Positions 52,764 to 63,420 of a stretch of 64,000 nucleotides of DNA are shown here, one piece after another; the stretch's first letter is position 1, and each line of letters opens with the position of its first letter. This DNA comes from Zonotrichia leucophrys gambelii. Lineage: Eukaryota > Chordata > Aves > Passeriformes > Passerellidae. The stretch is taken from positions 62,001 to 126,000 of the forward strand of contig NW_026992297.1 in NCBI RefSeq assembly GCF_028769735.1. Reading direction: 5' to 3'. Below the pieces are notes generated by a model that saw only the letters and a program-made list of their open reading frames with translations, had not been told where the DNA came from and made no database searches. Made by a program: the position numbers and the translations under genes.

Positions 52764-53529
52764 ATAGTCGTTTTCTACTTAGCTGAAATAACAGGCCTGA
52801 GCCATGATTTTACAAGGATAACAAGGCCCTTATTTTGTAAGGTTTTACCTATACACAACATCTTCCCATTTCTTTGATTTTTGTGCAAAGGATTCATGTA
52901 CCCTAATGCCAAAACAGTCTGCGCCTGTAAAGCCATTATCTTACTTAGAATATTACTGGTCATCTGCTAGACACAGGAAAAGATACATGGAGTACAGATC
53001 ACAATCAATAAAAATCCATCAAATAGTGACATGCCACTGACAGAGACCTGCAGCATAGTAAAACAAAAAGATGGTGTCCAATGTCCCCAGGAAGTGGAAG
53101 CAAATGGCTCCTGTTCCAAAATTCATATGGCTGTAGCTCAGGAGCCATGCTGTTTAGGCAGGAAGAAGTCCATTAGCTGGAAATGCTGACTTTGACATTA
53201 CTGAATGTTGTTCTGGAAGCACAGAAAAGGGAATAACTGAAGAAGTCAGCAGGAACACAGTAAAATGATGCTGGGTGCAGTGGACAGAAGGCAGTTGTCA
53301 GGCTGCCTCCGTAAGCCTCCAGACACAGGCAGTGTCAACCCATTCCTGGGAAAAGTTTCCAAGTTTACCTTGAAAGGGGGGTCAGCTCATTTAAGCCCAA
53401 ATCAGCAAGTCAAAGTGACCTGATTACATTTTTAGTGCAAACACCTGGGTCTGTTGGCATACTTCTGACCAGCTATGGCCAGGACTTGGACAGAGCCAAG
53501 GCCTTAACTGGAAGGGCCTCCCTAGCATA
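52764..53529. other. No feature recognised
   Basis: I see no coding motif or repeat in this stretch. Confidence 0.4.
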
Positions 53530-53980
53530 TCCTAATATTGCGGGAAATCCAGGACTCCTGAACAACTTACCAATATGATCAAGCAGAAGCCATTTATTGT
53601 TTACATTACACACACTTTCATAGTTTCTACAAACTACTAAGTACACACTTCTTGATTGGTGCCTTTGTCTTGCTCCCTCGTTCTCTGCCTCCATTTTTCA
53701 GTGTCCATGATTGGTTACCGTGCAGGTGTTCTACAGTCTTCTGTTATCTAGTTCTTGAAATCCTGGTATGTGGTTTCTCAGCTTCTTCTTTCTTAATTTA
53801 GAACAGTTTACGTCTTAGTAACCTTGATGAATTCCACAGTGCCCTGAGAAAATTTTGATAAGAACAGCTACAAGCAGTATGGCTGGTGCACACTGAGGCC
53901 TAAGCTGTTCAGATACATTGCTACGTCCTACAAACAAGCTTCTAGTAGTAGCATTAGGGAAAGTTTCTTAAAATCATACA
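53530..53980 (-). mobile_element. LTR-like segment
   Basis: The minus strand reads GTAAACAATAAATGGC at about 53600, with a U3-like region at higher coordinates. The boundaries are unclear. 53981-54617 shows nothing I recognise. Confidence 0.45.
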
Positions 53981-54617
53981 TCTTGCAGATAGCTACACAA
54001 CAGTATGTTAAATTTTGTAAAGCAGCCAGCTTTGTCATTTATCTTTAGCGAAGTAGTCAACGGCACCATGAACAAACTGCAAACAACCAAAGGAACGCGT
54101 ATGTGTAACCTCAAATAAAATATTTTGGACAATGCCCATTATAAAAAGTCAGCAAATTCATGCTATGACATTAACACCATATTCAGAATCATTAATACAT
54201 CAACAGTAACTGTCCTAAGAAGTCGAGATTATATTTTCCCCCACATCTATGCATATACGACAATAAAGAAAAATAAAAGCAGGAAAGAAAGCGCTAAACA
54301 GCTTGCAGTTATAGCAGCCATAATTTGGAATTGTTACACTTTCTTCAGTGCTACCTATGGAAGATAAAACAGCAGAGATTGTTATGAACACTTATCCTGA
54401 TTGACCAATGTAGAACATTTATACTCATAGAATTTTTGATTAAATTAAGGATCTAAAAAATGGCATCCTCACATACTTTTACACAACTTATTATCTTATA
54501 TTCCTAAACAGTTACTTACAGATTTTTTATAATTGTTTCAGTTGGCTCCATCTTATCTCTATAACTAAAGAACTGTATTTTGTAATTTAAATGAGCATAT
54601 TTCAACAGACCCCAAAC

Positions 54618-54925
54618 TTAACATCCCTCAAACTTAATGTCACTTAAACGTAACAGAAAGTACACCTAACAGAACTTAAATTTAACATTACTGAAACTGA
54701 ACAGAAATTGATCTCAATAGAACTTAACAGAACTTTGAATAACAGAACTTAAACTGAACAACACTTAACTTCGCTTAAATTTAACAACACTTAAACTTGA
54801 CAGAAATTAAACTTAACAGAACTTACATTTACCAGAACCTAAACTTAACAGAACTTAAGTGTAATAGAACTTCAAATTAACAGAGCCTAAACCTAACATC
54901 ACTTAAATTTAACAAAACTAAGGTC
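54618..54925. repeat. AT-rich degenerate tandem repeat
   Basis: About 300 bp of units like ACTTAAACTTAACAGA, the same motif as at 7065-7395. The flanking sequence is AT-rich but not clearly shared between the two sites. Confidence 0.75.
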
Positions 54926-55868
54926 AGAGCTGAGAATGTTCCACTAAAAGTTTCAGATACAACAGAATTTAACTCATTTTGACTACATCTTTGCAAGAGA
55001 GCTACTGAAGATTTGTCATACAACAGTTAAACATCAATGAACAATATGCAGGCAAACAACTGATTTGTAAATGAAATAGCAGCAACATGGATTTACTGGA
55101 GAGATTATAAAGGTGTGGCAAATATATTGTGATTTTTTATAATTTAGTTTTTAGAATAGCTCATGGTAAGTGCAAATATTATTGAAAATACCTGTTCATA
55201 GTCAGGACTCTTCTGGTGTAAGCTTGCCAGGGTTTTTTAAAGTGCAGCTTTACTCAGAAAAATGATGGTAGTGTGTATCTTGGCAAATTGCACTTCAAAC
55301 CAGCTCAGTTCACAGATGATAAGACAGCTTTTCGAGATTATCTGTACAACTGATTTGAGCTTGGACTATTAAAGCTAATGAGATATAATTATTTAAGGAA
55401 AAAACATCAAGGACCCAGTTATATAATACTGCCATGAGTTTTGCACATCTAACTTGGTTAGGTCAGTGGGTGTGTAAGACTGACACTTGTATACAGACAG
55501 CTACAAAGTCACAGTTTCTAATGATTCTAAAGGAGTGAGATACTGTTTTCTGCATTTGTGGCCCATCAATATGTACTTAACCTGTTTTGATATCAGGTCC
55601 AATTTCAATTTGTGTGTGTCAAGGAAGAATAATTACATTTGAATCACTAAATTGCTGTACCTATCAGAAATGCTGTCACATGTTTCTTCGTGGTGAAAGA
55701 TTCACAATAAAATTACCCTATTAAAGCTGTGGAGCAAAAAACCAAGCAACCAGGTGATGGGTTTTCTCCTCAAGCCAGGTCTTATGAGCTCTCAGAGAAT
55801 CTATCACACCCAAGATAGCCCAGCTACCTCAAATGGCATAAAATTAGCACGATGACTTCTGAGGTAGT
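54926..55868. other. No feature recognised
   Basis: AT-rich, no coding motif. Confidence 0.4.
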
Positions 55869-56185
55869 GTTAGAAACAGAAAAGTTTTAATAAAAGGCAA
55901 AATAACAAAGCTCTTACAGAGAAAAACCGAGCCGGGGCAAGAGGTTCTTGCTCCTGCTAAAACACCCCAAAAAATCAATTATTTCTTTTGTTCTCTTCTA
56001 GTAAATTACCTAGGCGGGACCTTTTGACCCCCTGTCCAATTGGGTACTCCTAGGTTTGAGGTAAATCCCAAAGGTCTTATGAGGTGTCTTTTTAACAAAT
56101 TGAGGAGAGAAACTTCTGGGCTTTTTTCCTTTTTAAGGCGACAAAGGATAATTTGGACACTGTCAACAGGAGGCACATTCCTACA
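55869..56185 (-). mobile_element. 3' LTR of K2, 317 bp
   Basis: On the minus strand it runs from TGTAGGAATG to GTTTCTAACA, with TTATTAAAAC near the 3' end, preceded by a purine tract at 56186-56198 (AGAAAGGGTGAGA). It lies 370 bp after the K2 integrase stop with no env between. Confidence 0.78.
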
Positions 56186-56555
56186 TCTCACCCTTTCTAT
56201 ATATATAAAAAGGAAAGAGGAGAATGGAACGTGATCTGAAAAAGCGTCACCCCTGTTGACAATTTGTAGCTATGCTAATAATTTTTAAATTTGGTTATAA
56301 TTTTTACTGCTTGTAAACTATTCTTCTATCTTACCTTTGGTGAAGTGTTTTTCCAGGCAAGCCTCAAGTTTCTGGCTATATATGATTTGAAGATATAGAA
56401 CTTTAAAGCATTTTTAACATATGATTCAGAGGAAGGTTAATAACTTTTTAACACAACAGCAGTAACTTACAGAACCTTTTCAGTGCAAAACTATTTTTTA
56501 AACAATTTTAACTAGTACAAACTTCAAAACCACAGTCTCTGCTTCCAGCTGTCAC
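56186..56555 (-). other. Polypurine tract and non-coding 3' region of K2
   Basis: The purine tract is at 56186-56198. The remaining ~355 bp between the integrase stop and the tract hold stops in all frames and no envelope motif. Confidence 0.65.
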
Positions 56556-57771
56556 TCAGTTATTTGTGTGTTCTTCTTCTGGCATCTTCTGCTGCTCTTG
56601 GATCGGCTGTACCTCTGGTTTAACATTTTTTGCAGGGACCCATCGAAGACCTGCATTTGTGAAAATGCATGCAAACCCTCTCCCCCAAGTCACAAGAGGA
56701 TGGGGCCCTGAAATTTGTCCTGTCTCTGGATCCTTTAAGAAGACTGGGGGCCTTTCCTTGAGCTTTGCTTGCCTGGTATTGCTGAAATGTCTGAAAATCA
56801 GTGGCACCTGCTCCATAAAATAATTATTTAAGAAATTAAAATCATGTATAGCTTTATTCAGCCTCTCTATTGTAGACAAAACTTTTGTCCCTCCCTTTTG
56901 CCTTTCAAGGATGATTTTCAGTGATCTGGATGCTATTTCTACAATAGATTGGCCTGTGGAGGAATGTGAAATACTCATTGTATGTTTGATACAGCAGATT
57001 TTTGAAAACTCCTGCAGTTTGTTAGAAATGTAGGCTGGTCTGTTGTCCATTTTAACTTCTTAAGGAATGACTAGGGATGTAAATGGTTGTAAGAAATGTT
57101 TAATTACATCTCTACTCTTCTCCTTGATGTGCAGAAGTGAAAATTTCTCCTGAGAACATATCTATTGATAAGTGTATATGTTTGAACCGTGCAAATGACT
57201 GATATTGAGTTATGTCAGTTTGCCGTATCTGCAGGCTATTTAAGCCTTGAGGTTTAACCCCTGTTGATATTGCTGGTATGGCTAATTTTTGGCAATCTGG
57301 ACATGATTGAACAATTGCTTTCACCTGATTCTGAGAGATGTTAAACATTCTTACTAAGGCAGGTGCATTTTGATGATAGAAGGCATGGCTCATTCTGGCT
57401 TGTTTAAAAACATTGGGAAGTATATTCGGAATTGACATGGCTAACAAATCAGCCATGGCATTGCCTTCTGCTAGGAAACCTGGGAATGCAGAATGTGACC
57501 GAATGTGTATTGCGAAGTAAGGTTTCTGTTGAATAGAAAGAAGGAAGATTAATTTATTGAGCAAACCGTATAGCTGGTCCTTGGAAACCTCGTTTAGCAG
57601 AGACCCTTCGGCTCTCTCCCCTACACCTGCAACATAGAATGAATCAGTTACTAAATTAAAAGGAAACATGAATTTTGAAAAGACTGCTGTTAACTCTATT
57701 ATTTTTGAGGAACCATCTACTTCTATATCTGGTTCCCATTCTTTTGTCTCTGGATTTTGCCAACTAATCAC
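56556..57771 (-). pseudogene. pol: RNase H C-part and integrase (K2)
   Basis: Two minus-strand frames. 57112-57771 has RNase H with Glu in Ile-Ile-Glu-Leu, Asp in Val-Thr-Asp-Ser-Phe-Tyr and a late Asp in Met-Ala-Asp-Leu-Leu, then the integrase zinc region (His-Ala-Phe-Tyr-His, Cys-Pro-Asp-Cys) and the first catalytic Asp (Gln-Thr-Asp-Ile-Thr). 56556-57050 has Met-Asp-Asn-Arg-Pro-Ala-Tyr at the second Asp (Gly changed to Arg), Ile-Val-Glu at the Glu, and the betaretro-like C-terminal Gly-Pro-x-Pro-Leu-Val-Thr-Trp-Gly-Arg. The ~60 bp between the frames carry a frameshift or stop. Parallel to K1 throughout. Confidence 0.88.
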
Positions 57772-57839
57772 AGATATATTTTACTTCCATGAACCGTCTG
57801 TAAAAAAAATGTGATTGCATCTAGGGGTGCATGACTTCT

Positions 57840-59757
57840 TTAGGGCTTATGAATAAATTTTAGAGATGAATTTAGTAGCTCATGTTTGGGACAATTGACT
57901 GATATTTTCCCTGTAAAATTTTCTAGGGCAAATTGCATAATCTCTGAATTTTGAATTAAGCATTCCAAATAGATGGATGTGGCAGGCAGAAAGATTTCTG
58001 CAAAATCCTTTCCTGAAAGAGAAAACATTCAGGATCTAGCCTTTATAATCAATTGTGATATAATTTCAGGGCAAGTTGTTATCATTTTACCCAGCTGATG
58101 AGATAGGAAAACCCATTCTAAGATTATCAGATGGTCCTTCCTCTCTAGATCCCACTGGAATATTGTACCGTGAAACTGTGGACTCTCCCCTAAAACTGCA
58201 AACAAAGAAGACAAGTTAGGATTATATCAGTGAGCCTGGGGTGGTTGGCTGGCTCTCGTCACTTTATCTAAAGCTTTTTAGCCTTCTTTGTTGAATTCTC
58301 ATGGTGAGTTTAAAGCTGTGTCTCCCTTCAATAGATCAGACAGAGGGGCTAAGTCCTGGTTTGAGATGCCTAGCAGTAGAGGAAGCCAGTTCAGATTCCC
58401 TACCAGCTGCTGTGCTTCATTCAGTGTTTTTGGATTTTTCTTCAGTTGGTGTTGTTGCAGAGTTACAGTTTGTTCTGTGATTCTGTATCCTAAATATTTC
58501 CAGGGAGGAAGGGTCTGCATTTTTTCCTTCACTACTGTGAGTCCTGCTTTCTCCACTGCTGAGATGACCTGATCTGCTGTCTCCTGCGTTGATGCTTGGT
58601 CTTTTGCTGCTACTAAAATATTGTCCATTGTTGGGGAAGATGAAACAGGAAAGCCTTATAAATATGATTGCCTGGCAAAAGATTTTGAGAATATAGAAAC
58701 TATAAGCGAGACTGAAATGAAAGCAAGCTTTGAGATACCTTTGTTACTGAGCGACTGGAAAACAATGGTGTGGCCAGCTGAAGGTAATCCCCTTTTGATG
58801 AAGCAATACCCTCTGCTTGCAGACAGGTCCAAGTGTCAGAGCAGACCCTACTAGCTTAGCAGAAGGGGTCCAAAGAGTAGTTTTTAGGGTTTAAAATGTA
58901 ACACAGTATGGTAATGTAATGATTCTTATAGGCTGTATGTAAATGCTATAGGATTTGTATATTTTACTAGATTGGTTAATGAGAATTAGAATATTCAACA
59001 CAGAAGAAGATTTATTGTATTGTAAGGGGAACCTCACTCACTTATGCTCTTATCCTCTTTCACTCTCTCTCTCTCTCTCTCTCATCCTCTCTACCCTTCT
59101 CTTCTCTCGTGCCTGCTCTGAGCTGTGGCTGGCAGCTCCCAGCAGGGCCCTGCACCCACACCCTTTGCAATAAACCACAAGTTCCCCGACTTGGCTTCAG
59201 AGATCTCTTGTCTCCGTCTGTCCTACCCCCAATGCTCCTACAGTCCATATAATGCAAAATGAGGGAATTTGGGTATTGTACGTGAACTGAGGAAAGTACT
59301 TTTGCTACATACCACTGGCATATACTCGGAGAATTGCGCATACCTACAGGAAGTACAAGCCAATGGTATCTTTTTAAAGGGCCCTGCTGATTTATTGATG
59401 GGATGGAAAAGGCAAATCGTGGTGCGTCATCTGGATGCAAACCAATATTGGAAAAACAGTCTTTTAAATCAATAACAGTTAACTTCCAATCCTTTGAAAT
59501 CATAATGGGAGAAGGTAAACCTGGTTGTAAAAAACCCATGTCTTGAATCACTTCGTTAACCTTTCTGAGATCCTGCAATAACCTCCATTTCCCACTGTTT
59601 GGCTTTTTAACTATGAAAACTGGAGTGTTCCAGAGCCTGGTAGTTGGAGTTAGGTGATCTTTATTTAACTGTTCCTGTACCAACTGCTCTAATACAGCAA
59701 GTTTTTCTTCTGGTAAAGGCCATTGGCTGGCCCAGACAGGTGTATTGGATGTCCATG
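57840..59757 (-). pseudogene. pol: Reverse transcriptase (K2), split by a solo LTR
   Basis: The minus-strand RT starts at the LTR edge (59757), with Pro-Val-Trp-Ala-Ser-Gln-Trp-Pro, Lys-Trp-Arg-Leu-Leu-Gln-Asp-Leu-Arg (about 59570) and Ile-Asp-Leu-Lys-Asp-Cys-Phe (about 59475). The active-site region is cut by the LTR 58629-59242: the duplicated GTCCAT (ATGGAC on the minus strand) is the Met-Asp of the site, and the next codon is Asn, so this copy read Tyr-Met-Asp-Asn. 58299-58628 continues with Leu-Pro-Pro-Trp-Lys-Tyr-Leu-Gly; the thumb and connection are in fragments at 57840-58214. Confidence 0.88.
58629..59242 (+). mobile_element. Solo LTR, 614 bp, TSD GTCCAT, in RT active site
   Basis: It runs TGTTGGGGAAG...GCTCCTACA with a perfect 6-bp duplication (58623-58628 and 59243-59248). 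A (CT)n run is at about 59063-59084 and CAATAAACC at about 59169. No other copy in the window. Confidence 0.94.
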
Positions 59758-60411
59758 TGTCCTAGGGTGACGTTATGATGCTTGCATCCCTAATCATGTG
59801 TTCTGTTCATACTGGATATTATATTCTGTGCCTTCAAGACTGCCTGAGAGTGAAGGTGGGGAGAAGAAGAAGCACAGAGTTTTGTTATCAAGAACTAGAC
59901 TCTCTCCTCCTCAGTCTGCTGGAACACTGTTGTTGTCTGGGCACGGATGCGGCAGAACACTGTGCTCCTTTTGCTTTTGAGTTAGTTAGGTTAGCTAGCT
60001 GAGGCAGTCTGAGCTTTCCCTGGACTGGTTTTCTTTCCCTTTTCTTGGAATCATTTGAACCTGCTCCAGACCGGGACCCAGGAAAACACCAAGAGCTTGT
60101 ACTTTGTAGCCTGCTGGGGCCTACTCTGCAGCCTTTCCCAGTGCTGGAGGGACTGATAACAGAGCGACCACCACCGGAGAGATTTTCTGAATTTTTCATT
60201 TCTTCAGACCAGCAAATGAGTTTTGTCATCTGGTATTGCTCATTTTTTGTGCTGGGGAGTGCTTGGCCTATGAAATAAACAGGGTTTTTTTCCACTTCTC
60301 TATGAGGAAATTTTTTCCCAAACCAGGTGGGAGGGAAGGGGACATGTGGGTTGGCATTCTGGGGGGGCTCCTTTTGGAGGTTTTCTCCCAAATTTGCCCT
60401 AAACCAGGACA
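59758..60411 (+). mobile_element. LTR, Lys-primer family (copy 3), 654 bp
   Basis: It runs TGTCCTAGGG...AACCAGGACA and aligns with 25083-25685; AAATAAACAGG at about 60272. The flanks are CCATG/CCATA. No primer site follows, so it is a solo LTR. It lies at the pro-pol junction of K2, next to the LTR at 60419. Confidence 0.86.
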
Positions 60412-60418
60412 CCATATG

Positions 60419-61625
60419 ATTTGCGGAAAAAAGCTAACTCCACAATGTGGGATCTCAGCACCTCAGGACTGAGGTGCCAAGTCACCGAGACCACCCTTGG
60501 GGGGCTCGGGAGTCCTGGAATGTTGCCAGAAGTGTCTGGTGGCTGGACTTTGATCCTACACAGGAGACGACACTTGTATGAGGATAGGAGGATTTCACCG
60601 GAGTGAATGGTGAAGGGATAAGTTAATTAGAGAGTGAAACACAGGGTTTAGGATTTCTGTACAGGGGGGTTTAGAGAAGTAAGATGGAGGAATTGGGGCG
60701 TGTCCTGTCCTTCTTCTTCTTCTTCTTCTTCTTCTTCTTCTTCTTCTCCTCCATCTTCTGTGGTGATGGTGGCACTTTGGGATTGGTTATTACTAAAAGT
60801 GCACTGGTTAATAAGGGCAAAAGGTATTGGGGAAAAATCATAAATATTGTATACGTAACTTTGAGTATAAAGATAGGTGACCGCCCGGGAGGGCAGGGGG
60901 GTGTGCTCATGGCTGGCTGCTGAGCAGACCTCTGTCGGGCCGAGAGAAAATCTTTTAGATAAGCAATTAATAAACACCGAGACCGAGAAAAGATTTGAAG
61001 CCTCTTCTTGTCTTTTGGAGCGCGGGCTGCCTCAAGGCCACCCCGGGCCTTTCCAGGCCATCCAAACAGCCGAAAATCGGACACCACAACTTGTAAAAGT
61101 TGTAAAGCTGGTATGTTTATTCCAGCACTGGACGCATGTGGGGATCATTCCCCCCAAAATACATGCACACCCCTGAGAATTCCTGAACCCTTTTTAATCC
61201 CCCTTACTTGTACATATGCATAGAGTTTCACAATAGGTTCATGCATATTCATTTTACTGGTTTCATGTTACAACTTCCAACTAGTTCTTATCAGTCCTTG
61301 TACAGAGACAACTCTGTGGTCACCCTGTCCATCTCCTGCAGTCTCAGCTTTAGCTCTGGTCTTTGTTTCAAAGTTCATGAGGCCCCCCTTTATCTTCCTT
61401 TTAGCTTAGAAGTTCACATTCTTTTTCCTTGGCTGAGGCAGTTTTGTGAGCACAGGCTTTTTGCGAGAACAGGCAGTCTTGAGCATAGCAGAGTTAACAG
61501 ACTAAACAGGTTAAACCAGCATATTTCATCTATGTAAGCAAGCTACAGACTGAATAATTCAAAACAGCATATTTCACCCAAATCCAAAATGGATTTCTAC
61601 CCTGCTAAATTTCCATTCTGTTTCA
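60419..61625 (-). mobile_element. LTR in the K2 pro-pol junction (interrupted)
   Basis: On the minus strand it runs TGAAACAG (61625) to CCGCAAAT (60419); the duplication is CATATG/CATGTG on + (60413-60418 and 61626-61631), 5 of 6 matching. Removing it and its neighbour restores the pol frame across the site. Net length is about 563 bp, like 19617-20175. The solo LTR 60446-61083 lies inside. Confidence 0.87.
60446..61083 (+). mobile_element. Solo LTR with long (TTC)n, 638 bp, TSD CCACAA
   Basis: It runs TGTGGGATCTCAG...ATCGGACA with a perfect CCACAA (60440-60445 and 61084-61089). TTAATAAACACC is near 60968. The microsatellite (about 60711-60746) has about 12 TTC units against about 5 in the copies at 14977 and 18289. 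Confidence 0.94.
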
Positions 61626-61665
61626 CATGTGAGTTTTAAGGTGTTATGTCCATTGACAGCCCTTG

Positions 61666-62507
61666 TTAAAAATTGGTTTCTATTCTCAGACCCCACTGAG
61701 AGAGAATGTCTCTTCCCCAAAGAACTATATCAGCTTCTACTATGAATGGTTTTGTGGTGGCAACACGACCTTCAGGTCCCTCAAATGTGACAGAGTGCAA
61801 GCTACAGAAGCTTTCACAGTGACCACCGATACCTGCAAGTTGGTCCAGTGTGGGTACGATGGTCCAGTCCTGTGGCCATTTCGATATCAGAGTGATATCA
61901 GCTCCAGTATCTATAAGGCCAACAAGGGTGGTGGTTTCCCTGAGATGCTTCAGGACACAGGTGAGTTGAGGCCACCTGCGGCTGATGTGCCTGGTCCAAG
62001 TGATGAGGGATATGTTGCTCCGTGACTCTGGTAGGAGAAAAGCTTGTGCTTTGGTTCGTCCTTTAGGTAGAAAACATGGAGGATCTGGGCATAAAGCTAA
62101 TACAGTGATTTCCTGTGAGCAGGTGACAGATAACACAGTTGGAATGATATAGAAACCTTCTGCACAAGATCTGTTCACTCCCACTTTTAAGAACTTACAT
62201 GGTTGTGGTTCAGGGCCCAGCTCTCCTGTGGGTATTGTGTGAGCAATGGCATTTGTTAGCGTTACTGGTTGGGCTGTAGACAGCTCCAATCTAGTACCTG
62301 GGGACATTGTGATTGGTAGTCCTGCAAAGATCTGCTGCAGTTCTGTGCTTGGTGGCCTGTGGTGGTTTCTGGCCCTTGGTAGAGCGGTTCTTGTGTCCTC
62401 ACACATCACTGAATCATGCTTGGCTGCAAGTTTCCCGGAAGATGGCATGGACAACCTTGTGCTGGGCAAAAACTGTTAGTATTTTGACAGGGACCTCTGT
62501 ATCCACT
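61666..62507 (-). pseudogene. pro: Pro: dUTPase-like plus protease (K2)
   Basis: The minus-strand frame is open to the TAA at 61666. The first part is dUTPase-like, as in K1. The protease has Gly-Leu-Ile-Asp-Thr-Gly-Ala-Asp (about 61890-61915), with the catalytic Asp-Thr-Gly-Ala intact, a Gly-Ile-Gly-Gly flap and a Gly-Arg-Asp-Ile-Leu-Ser-Gln-Trp-Gly end. The pol frame follows in -1 phase via C_AAT_TTT, then the LTRs at 59758-61625 intervene. Unlike gag before it and RT after it, this frame seems uninterrupted. Confidence 0.85.
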
Positions 62508-62514
62508 GTTTTTT
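62508..62514 (-). promoter_or_regulatory. -1 frameshift site gag-pro (K2)
   Basis: AAAAAAC on the minus strand, phased A_AAA_AAC in the gag frame. In this copy a gag TGA (62529-62531) lies a few codons upstream, so ribosomes would stop before the site. Confidence 0.75.
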
Positions 62515-62528
62515 GGAGGTGGCCTCCT

Positions 62529-63420
62529 TCATAGTTTAGGACATTCCCTCTTAAAACGCCATTCTTGACCACAGGAATAGCATGTATCCTTTGGAATCTG
62601 TTGGTTTTCAATTGCCCCTTTAAACGTTGTTAGAGCCTCTGCTAGGGTTTGTGTCTGAATTTCTACAGCTTTTCCCTGCTGCTTTAGGGTGTTTTCCTGT
62701 GCAGTTGTGATGGCATTAGCTAGCACCTCTGCCTGCATGGCTGCTGCGTGGTTAGGGGTACCCAGGCAGTTGCAAGCATCCACTAGCTGTGTTAAGGTGG
62801 GCTCAAGGTCTTGTGGCAATGCACGTAATATTTTCCTGCAGCTTGGATTTGCATTAGAAATTGCAAGCCGTTTTAATAACTCTAGTCTGGCATGATCTAT
62901 GGGAATTTGCTTATCCAATGCCAATTTTAAGAGGTCCAAAATCTTCATGTATGGCTCATCCATCCCTTGTTTCATTTCTGTGAAGTCTAATTCTGGTTTA
63001 TTCCTGTCAGGCACCTGGAGCAGGGCAATCCTTGCTGCTTCCTTAATATACTGAAGGATTAGTCTGTTAAGAGCCCTTGCCTGTCTTTGTGGATCTATGT
63101 AGGCTCCTTCTCTAGGAAGCTGATCTAGAGTTATATTTGAATTTGCTGGAGTTCTTGCATACCCTCTTAAAAGGTCATTTAGTAAATGTTTCCATGCCAG
63201 CTCCCAGAGAGAATACTGTCGGAGACAGCCAAGATGTACAAAGTTGCCTTAGGTCATGTGGGGTGGATACATTGGCTTAAGAGTTGGCATGTAATAGACC
63301 TTGGAAATATGTGGATTCTCTTCCACATGACCTCGCTGCTTTGCAAATCTCTTTTATTTCTGCAAAGCTTATTTGTTCCCACAGTGGTGTCCGCCCCCCC
63401 CCCCCCCCACCCCTGACGTT
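62529..63420 (-). pseudogene. gag: Gag capsid-nucleocapsid (K2)
   Basis: The minus strand shows the capsid N-domain (Ile-Ser-Phe-Ala-Glu-Ile-Lys-Glu-Ile-Cys-Lys at about 63370; Pro-His-Asp-Leu-Arg-Gln-Leu at about 63260), with a stop and a frame change in between, then a frame open from at least 63190 to 62529 with the C-domain (homology region near 62960, Pro-Tyr-Met-Lys-Ile-Leu) and one knuckle, CX2CX4R-x4-C, in which the zinc-binding His is Arg (about 62550-62590). It aligns with K0 over this length. TGA ends it at 62529-62531, a premature stop compared with K0. Confidence 0.85.

Noticed and set aside
60671..61087. Poly-Glu/poly-Lys ORFs on the minus strand
   Set aside because: Translations of the (TTC)n microsatellite in a solo LTR.
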